Origin: Branchiostoma floridae
Taxonomy: Eukaryota; Chordata; Leptocardii; Amphioxiformes; Branchiostomatidae
Assembly (NCBI RefSeq): GCF_000003815.2
Contig: NC_049994.1
Location: 11,623,894-11,687,893, forward strand
Length of the DNA stretch: 64,000 nt
Direction: 5' to 3'
Positions 58,301-64,000 of this stretch are shown in pieces. Under the pieces are notes generated by a model. That model saw only the letters and a list, made by a program, of their open reading frames with translations, was not told the origin of the DNA and did no database searches. Both the position numbers and the translations under genes were made by a program. Position 1 is the first letter of the stretch; each line of letters opens with the position of its first letter.

Positions 58301-60454
58301 TATCAGCAGTATCATAGACCTCCGAAGTCCACAGAAAGCCCTGTGTGAGGGGTACGTGATCGAGGACAGCTCACCGCCCCACATGACAGAGATGGGCTAC
58401 AGCATTCTCATGGCCATAGAGAGCCATGTTAGCGGCATCGACACCTTCCCTGACAAAAGTCTTTGGGAGGACGCGGTGAGTAACTGATCTGATATTTGAT
58501 CTCATGAATTTCATACTTACATGTTAAGGATCTCTTGTTCCCATGTCTGTTAGGATAACGTCCCAATTTGAAAAGGGGGCCCTGCCGGGCAGGTCACGGT
58601 CTGTTTTTGCCACTTTCGGGCTGAACCCTACGTGGATCATCTTGCGGTTCCTATGGTATTTTGCCGCCCTGCCGGACCCCGGGTTGAATTTAAGTCGGAC
58701 GGGCAACGGTGCCATTGGGACCAGTCTAAGCCAGGATGAGTTCAGAGATATAGAACAAGTCATTTGCCCTACATGACAGACATTCCAGGTCACGGGGTCA
58801 ATGGAATAGACTACTATTTCAGGGGGAGATTTTTTTGCATGTTTTTTGTAATATTGTATTTTCTATATAAGTGATGTTCACCGTAGGGTGACAGAAAGTG
58901 ATCAATAGACACGTGTGAGGTTATTTCAAAACCATATTTGCATAATTGATGTACTACAATTAAACAAAACATACCAAGAGCTTGGGACTCTTGTTCCAGA
59001 TGCGTGGACTACGCCCAGACAACATTTCCCGCACGTTGGGAATGCTGACCATGAGTCAGGATAAAGCCCAGGGAAAACTGATCCTGGATGAACAAGGCTC
59101 CATCGTCATGGACTACCCCAGCGTAGGAGAGGAGAAGAACTTCGAGCTGGTGAACAAAGGACATAAGGTGGCTGCAGGGAGCTTGGAAGGTACGTGGCTG
59201 CATATGCTATTATAACATGTAATCTCCAAGCAGATTTCCGGTGGCATAAGGTAGTATCAAAGCTGGCCAAGGAGTATAGCCGGCCAAAGGGAGTCAGAAG
59301 GGGGTGGGGCGGACCTCCTTAGGTCGGCTATTCTCCTTGGCGTAGCCAGCTTTGATTCTAGTTATCTTATGCTGCAGGTTTAATATTGTTACTTTAATCT
59401 GGCTTTACTCTGTCCAATATAGCCTTTGTTAAGTCCTGTGTCCCTTTCATGAAACGAAGGCGGAGTCACATACGTCGTGTCTCTGTTTTTGTTGGTCACA
59501 GAAATCTCAGCAATGCTGAAAAGGAGCCTTCTGGATTTTGGTTCGACGTATGTAACCCGGTTCTAAGGGGGAGGGGGGGGGAGGTTCTTCCAACATCACG
59601 TTTACTTTTTGTTTGTATCCACACAAGGCAGTTTCTCCATTGATCTGCGTCAGGAATTCTGTCCGACAAGCCTTACCTCTCTAGTTCTTGTTCCTTTGTA
59701 AGGTACCTTCATCCCGAACCCTGTGTGGGGAGGCCTGTTCGCCAAGTCCCGGGACGTGAAGTCTGTCATCACGGTCCATCCGCTGGGAGGGTGTGCGATG
59801 GGCGAATCCGGTCAGACTGGAGTGGTAAATCATAAGGGCCAGGTACTTGAATGTGTTCTTGTGTAGTTTTCTGTATTTCTCTATCCCCTTTGTATATTTC
59901 TATTAGGCGCAACCGATTTCCATACAATATTACAGTGAATAGATATATTTTCGATGCTCGCCGTGCCCCCAACGTTGTGCCCTTTGGAAATGTGTAAAAA
60001 TGGGTACCTGACACGGCGGTGATAAAAATAGCTTCACTTTTGTCTGTACTTGGCACTGTTAAAATGAACTACTAACTTAAGTGCAATCAAAAATTGTCCT
60101 CGTCTGTCCCAATGCGAAGAAAACTATTTTCCGCAAAAAAAGACATCTGAACGGCTGCAGGCCCGTTTCTATTTACAAATGATTTCTTACACCTACAAAA
60201 TAATAAGGATAAGATTCGTATACCATATAACACGGTATAAGATAATACAAATGTGATTTATCTTGGAGGTGTTTCAAGGGAACACAGAAGAAGTGTACGA
60301 CACGCTGTACGTGGTTGACGGTGCCGTCATCCCCCGGAGTCTGGGAGTCAACCCCACCCTCACCATCTGCATGGTCGCCGAGCGCTGCATGAGGCTCATG
60401 GCGGAGGACTGCGGCTGGACGGTCAGCTACAGCTTCGGCAAGAAGAAACGCTAG
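52319..60454 (+). CDS. GMC-family FAD oxidoreductase, cholesterol-oxidase-like, twelve exons
   Basis: Exons: 52319-52372, 54305-54417, 55036-55195, 55574-55684, 56013-56235, 56352-56500, 57047-57210, 57593-57726, 58294-58475, 59000-59189, 59703-59842, 60269-60454. All introns are GT-AG and phases are consistent, giving 601 aa. The family oxidises alcohols, including sterols, with FAD. Seen: the dinucleotide fold GSGYGG (42-47) with E65, the flavin motif [14 protein letters not shown] (121-134), a second glycine-rich strand [11 protein letters not shown] (307-317), [10 protein letters not shown] with H519, and a C-terminal [10 protein letters not shown] with N568, the His/Asn pair expected at the flavin. 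A Cys cluster [11 protein letters not shown] (234-244) matches bacterial ChoD-like members. No signal peptide is evident, so a cytosolic enzyme is likely. The first exon (ACAACAATGG context) and last acceptor (TTGGAG, weak pyrimidine tract) are the least certain. A 100-N gap lies in intron 8. AATAAA at 61626 may end the transcript. Confidence 0.92.
53986..54175. mobile_element. family Y, copy 2 (GMC intron 1)
   Basis: The ends AAGGCCTACGTCACATT and, inverted, GGCCTACGTCACATTTCC frame a CCCGGCCGGGC block on the left and an AT-rich centre like that of 47038-47227. Confidence 0.8.
55281..55562. repeat. diverged tandem duplication in GMC intron 3
   Basis: Two copies about 157 bp apart share ATATGACAA/TATGACAA, AGATTTT, CACGTCAT, ATATGCATGA, ATGGCATAGCC and CTGAAATGTTT in the same order. 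The second ends at the acceptor region of exon 4. Confidence 0.7.
57898..57997. other. assembly gap (100 N) in GMC intron 8
   Basis: Unknown-size gap. The reading phase carries across from exon 8 to exon 9, so no missing exon is required. Confidence 0.99.
58559..58722 (-). mobile_element. GC-rich inverted-repeat family X, copy 3 (GMC intron 9)
   Basis: Reverse-complement match to 29270-29580 and 35637-35810. The ends are CGTCCCAATTTG and ATTGGGACC. Confidence 0.78.
59244..59372. mobile_element. short hairpin MITE in GMC intron 10
   Basis: The left arm GCATAAGGTAGTATCAAAGC then TGGCCAAGGAGTATAGCCGG is mirrored by ..GGCTATTCTCCTTGGCGTAG, CCAGCTTTGATTCTAG and CTTATGC. It is 129 bp long with about 45-bp imperfect arms. 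Confidence 0.7.
59985..60020 (+). repeat. SINE tail fragment
   Basis: GTGTAAAAATGGGTACCTGAC matches the start of the tail of the SINEs at 30868 and 39250; nothing else of the element remains. It lies in GMC intron 11. Confidence 0.4.
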
Positions 60455-60679
60455 GCCATTGTTTAAGTCGTTCCTTAATACCCTTGTAGTGCCTTGTAGT
60501 GGCAGGTCGAAAATGTATACGATGGCATGTTTCCTAATCTTTTCAGTTTCACAGTGTATTTCTACAGGGAGGGTTGCAAGCCCCTCCCCTTTACAGTGCT
60601 TGAGGTAGTTCCTAGAAAACGGAACCCCTACTTACGTCCCTTCCGAAAGACCGGCGCAGCCCCCACCAAGATGCCTTAT

Positions 60680-60770
60680 CTAGGATTGAACCAGGGTCTT
60701 CCAGTAACCTACTAATCGGGATCAGGAGCTTTACTTCTGCTTCCAGTTGAGCTACTCCATGCTACTGTAT
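60680..60770 (-). mobile_element. tRNA-derived SINE head, minus orientation
   Basis: On the minus strand GTAGCTCAACTGG (A box) is followed about 50 bases later by GGTTCAATCC (B box). It is related to the head at 19180. It lies in the probable 3'UTR of the GMC gene. Confidence 0.6.
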
Positions 60771-61625
60771 CCCCTAAGTCAAATTTAACTATGTTTTAGT
60801 TACAAATGTTTTTTATTTGGTGAGCAAATGGTGGTATTTTACACGTTTTAATTGTTTTATCAAAATGTATCCTATATTTGATTGTTCTTGTGTTTGCATG
60901 ATATTGTCCTGATAGACATGAAGATGAAAGGTAAATGATGAAACGAGAATGATGATGAGTCAGAAGAGCTAAAGCTGTTCTAAACCACGATAATGTAATC
61001 ATCAATTAAATTTTATATCCAGATTTCAGTTGAGGAATTTAGAAAAAACACTCGATGATCTACAACCACAATTTTCTCTACCATACGGATGCTCAAGGAC
61101 ATAAAACACTCCAATGCAAAATATGTTATTTTTTTCCATTGTATTTGCGCCACCAAGATACAGATAATGCGGCTTTGAAGTCTCTGATTGCCAGAGTAGA
61201 GTAGAAATATCAAACACCATGTCTATTAAACATTAGAACACCGTGAACATTTCTGCATTTACAGTACATGTCTCCTATGGCACATTCTGGCGGCTTGTGA
61301 CATTAAACTACTATCATGTCTTATCGTATTATGATATCATAGAACTTCCAAATTATATACTACTATATGTAGTAATTTATCCATGTTGTAGCATGAGCAT
61401 CTATACTACGAGAATATGGTAACCCTGTGCCATTATTGCTAGTGCATATTTGCTACGATAATGTCCTTTCAGTCTTACTCACTACGTATGGACTATTCGA
61501 AATTACTTTATCCCTTTTTTGTATTCTTCTAAGGTAACAATATGATATCAATTGCAATTTTATAATGATTGCAAAGATGTATCATATTTGTATGGCGCTA
61601 CATTTTACAACTATCTAGCCTTACG

Positions 61626-61631
61626 AATAAA
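61626..61631 (+). terminator. candidate polyadenylation signal of the GMC gene
   Basis: AATAAA with a T-rich stretch just downstream, about 1.17 kb past the stop codon. No closer perfect hexamer was found; AATTAAA near 61003 is a weaker alternative. Confidence 0.35.
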
Positions 61632-61847
61632 AGTTTTTTTATAAAATTGTTAGAATAATGTCGTTAATTTTTTTGTGTCAACTGAGTTTCCTCATCAAAT
61701 ATATGTTATACCTAGCTGCACTTGCAAAACTGACTCCCTTCATCTACTTTGAAAGCAATTGTAAAACAATAATGGTTGCTTCTAACAAAGGCATGCATAC
61801 TCTTCATAAAGCGCAGGGTGCTGATGGGCTTGTATTGGATGAAACAG

Positions 61848-63782
61848 TCACAGCTCTTCTTTCTTCGTTTCTGCACCTGAGCAAGTAAAGAACATGTCAT
61901 GATAAAAATCCAGTAGCAATGGCAAAGGTACACTAGTTAGTCAGGTATCTCCGGTATGACTATTTAGATATGGCTTTCTTTGCATTTTATTTATTTTATT
62001 CAGTGAGGAGGTAGCCTATTGCCGGTGTTCAAAATAAGATGCATGAGACACAACGAAAGGGGCGCATAAAATCCCCACAACAGTGCCGTACGTACCATGT
62101 GTCTTCCAGTAGGTGTCGCAGTCGTATCCAGGAGTGGTGACTTCCCACGGCCTCTCCCCTGTCTCCCGGTACACGGTGCCGTCCACGGGGTGCACACAGT
62201 AGCAGTACCCGGTAGAGCCGTGGCACTGCCGGGTCCTGTACGAACCGTCTTCGGCGCACTCCTTGACGAAGAGGCCCAGCATGCCAGAGGCCAGGTCAGC
62301 CGCAGCTTTGTCACGCTCCTGCTGGCACTTCGTCTTTATTCCTAGTGTGTAGAAGTCATAGGTTTTAATCCATAACTTTATGCTTTACCATGTAAATAAA
62401 GGTAATGTTTTCGTGTATGTCTGTGGTGTGCGTGTGTGTGTGTGTGTGTCTCTCTTCTGTGTGTGTATGTCTCTCTGTGTATATGTATGTACGCATATGT
62501 ATGTGTGTGTATGTCTGTCTGTCTGTGTGTGTGTATATATATATGTCTGTGTGTGTGTCAACGTCTGTGTGTGTATGTCTCTCTCTCTCTCTCTGTATGT
62601 ATGTATGTATATTTGTGTGTGTATGTCTGTCTGTCTGTGTGTATGTGTGTCAGTATGTCTGTGTGTGTGTGTGTGTGTGTGTGTTTGTGTGTTTGTTCAT
62701 GTCTACCTTATCCCCCACCACCAAAGGAATTGGTAGGTAGGTATCAGACAACAAAATGGTCTTCGGTACGTACCATGTTGTTTCCAGTACTTGTCGCAGT
62801 CTTGCTTTGGCTGCCCTCTGTTTCCGGTCTCGTCGAAGATCGCCCCATCGTTCGGGTTGGCGCAGAAGCAGTAGCCGGTGGAGCCGTGACACTGCACCAC
62901 GCGGTACTTCCCCTTGTCGTCGCACTGCTTGATGAAGGCTCCGGGCCTCCTGACTGCAGAGTCCCGTTCTATCTCACACTTCGTCTTGGGCTCTGGAGCT
63001 GGGACACATTACATGTTTTTAAAGTGGTGGCGCAATCATATATACACCAAGTCGTAGGGCTCCGTGCAATTTTGATGTTGTAGATTATTTGATCAGACCG
63101 TGACAAAACCATCTGATGGCAATGATCTAAAACAGCCTTTTTATGCAACTTACCTGATTCACCTCCTTGCGACTCCCAATAGGTACTGCAGTCCGCTCCC
63201 GGCCTCCCCTGCGCGCGAGTCTCCTCGTACAGCGAGCCGGTGTGCGGGTGTGCGCAGTAGCAGTCCCCGGTGAACCCATAGCACTGGACCGGCAGGTACG
63301 AACCGTCGTCGTCACACTGTTTAATGAACACGTCCATCGACCCAGACTTCAGGGCTAGCTCCCGCTCCCTCTCACATTTGGTCGTCGTCTCTGCGGACAG
63401 ATAGCACATGAAATGTTTACGACAGGTTTCGAATTCTTCAAATTGCAGTAGCGACACCTAGCTGCGGTGCGACGTAGAACTAGTCATAATTGTCTTGAGA
63501 AAGGTGATAGATGCTCAACTTAGAACATCCTCATGATAATATAAAGCAAACCAACAGCATCCAATTTTGCCTGTCGTTGGTTTGTTCTAGTTGGTTGTGT
63601 GATGAGAACTAATTAAAAGACTTGCCTTTCACACAGGTCCAGATAACATGGCTGCCAGTCTCGCTGGTCTGGATACGGGAGTACACGGGACAGTGGGTCT
63701 TGTCTATCGGCGCACAGAAAGCCTTCCTCTTCAGACACATGCAGTTCACTCCAACCTTATTCGATGCCCACTTGGCGCCATT
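61848..63782 (-). CDS. thyroglobulin type-1 repeat protein, 3' part of a larger gene
   Basis: Supported exons on the minus strand: 63626-63782, 63154-63390, 62774-62998, 62096-62341, and a possible terminal exon 61848-61876 (GAETKKEEL then stop). The three middle exons each encode one thyroglobulin type-1 domain with the sequence C..ERD/E.., F(I/V)K(Q/E)C..DGSY, QC.GSTGYC and a late C..YW. They are symmetrical phase 1-1 exons, a hallmark of domain shuffling. The usual central CWCV reads CYCA, CFCA and CYCV here. The 63626 exon is a different Cys-rich module I cannot name; its donor is AAAG/GCAAGT, a GC-AG intron. Such domains occur in secreted proteins and some inhibit cysteine proteases; function here is unknown. 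The start and signal peptide lie beyond the window. Confidence 0.85.
62404..62700. repeat. compound (GT)n/(TATG)n/(CTGT)n microsatellite in an intron
   Basis: About 300 bp of GT-rich short repeats between two thyroglobulin-domain exons. The long Cys/Val frames across it in all plus frames are translations of the repeat. Confidence 0.97.
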
Positions 63783-63889
63783 CTATATGAAAAAGACCAA
63801 ATTGTATGGTAAATTGATATGATATTGAAATGTTATACATGGATCAGCTTTCATTGAAGAACATTGAAGATCATTGAAGAACTACTGAT

Positions 63890-64000
63890 TCTAGCCCCAG
63901 CCCCTCAGCCGTTCCAGTCACTTTACCCACCCCAGCCTCTTTACCCGCTCCAGCCCCTTTACCCACCCAGCCCCTTTACCCAGCCCAGCCCATTAACCAC
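63890..64000. repeat. minisatellite, units of about 17-18 bp, running off the window
   Basis: Repeats of the form CAGCCCCTTTACCCAC, with variants, continue to the last base. It is probably in an intron of the thyroglobulin-domain gene. Confidence 0.85.

Noticed and set aside
62380..63083. Long Cys/Val-rich plus-strand frames, one reaching 215 codons
   Set aside because: They arise from the GT-rich microsatellite and run antisense over true thyroglobulin-domain exons on the minus strand.

Overview
The window is eukaryotic and animal: intron-bearing genes, consensus GT-AG splice sites, dense interspersed repeats and five runs of N. Gene structure, repeat load and the tRNA-headed SINE bodies point to a cephalochordate (amphioxus, Branchiostoma). 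The species is inferred, because no sequence search was possible. There is no sign of bacterial operons, CRISPR or rRNA.

Four host genes are supported. (1) A single-exon class A (rhodopsin-like) peptide-type GPCR of 441 aa, minus strand, 5470-6795. (2) A five-exon Fe(II)/2-oxoglutarate dioxygenase of the TauD/clavaminate-synthase-like family, minus strand, 46214-51150; all four introns were resolved and give 378 aa. (3) A twelve-exon GMC (FAD) oxidoreductase related to cholesterol oxidases, plus strand, 52319-60454; all splice phases close to give 601 aa. (4) The 3' part of a thyroglobulin type-1 repeat gene, minus strand, from about 61848 past 63782 and probably beyond the window edge. Genes 2 and 3 are head to head, 1.17 kb apart.

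The rest is mobile and repeated DNA. A nearly full-length CR1/Crack-like LINE (about 8.9-14.62 kb) encodes a 2A-like motif, a PHD finger, an APE endonuclease and a reverse transcriptase. It is broken by a one-base homopolymer frameshift and by an insertion with a sequence gap, flanked by two identical 172-bp repeats. DNA-transposon-derived elements are abundant: a hAT MITE with a perfect 8-bp target duplication, a piggyBac-like MITE with TTAA ends, mariner/pogo-like MITEs, several GC-rich inverted-repeat families, and a 633-bp foldback element whose 199-bp arms are built from units of about 20 bp. At least four SINE copies with different heads or tails share one central domain. Short dispersed Penelope-like fragments carry a hammerhead-ribozyme-like core; one is a 59-bp insertion with 14-bp flanking repeats.

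Region by region: 0-5 kb repeats and gaps; 5.5-6.8 kb GPCR; 9-14.6 kb LINE; 14.6-46 kb a gene-poor repeat landscape with minisatellites, foldback elements, SINEs and LINE relics; 46-64 kb gene-dense, with MITEs and SINEs nested in introns. The genes do not form an obvious pathway. The dioxygenase/oxidoreductase pair could share a promoter region and are both oxidative enzymes, but joint function is inference.
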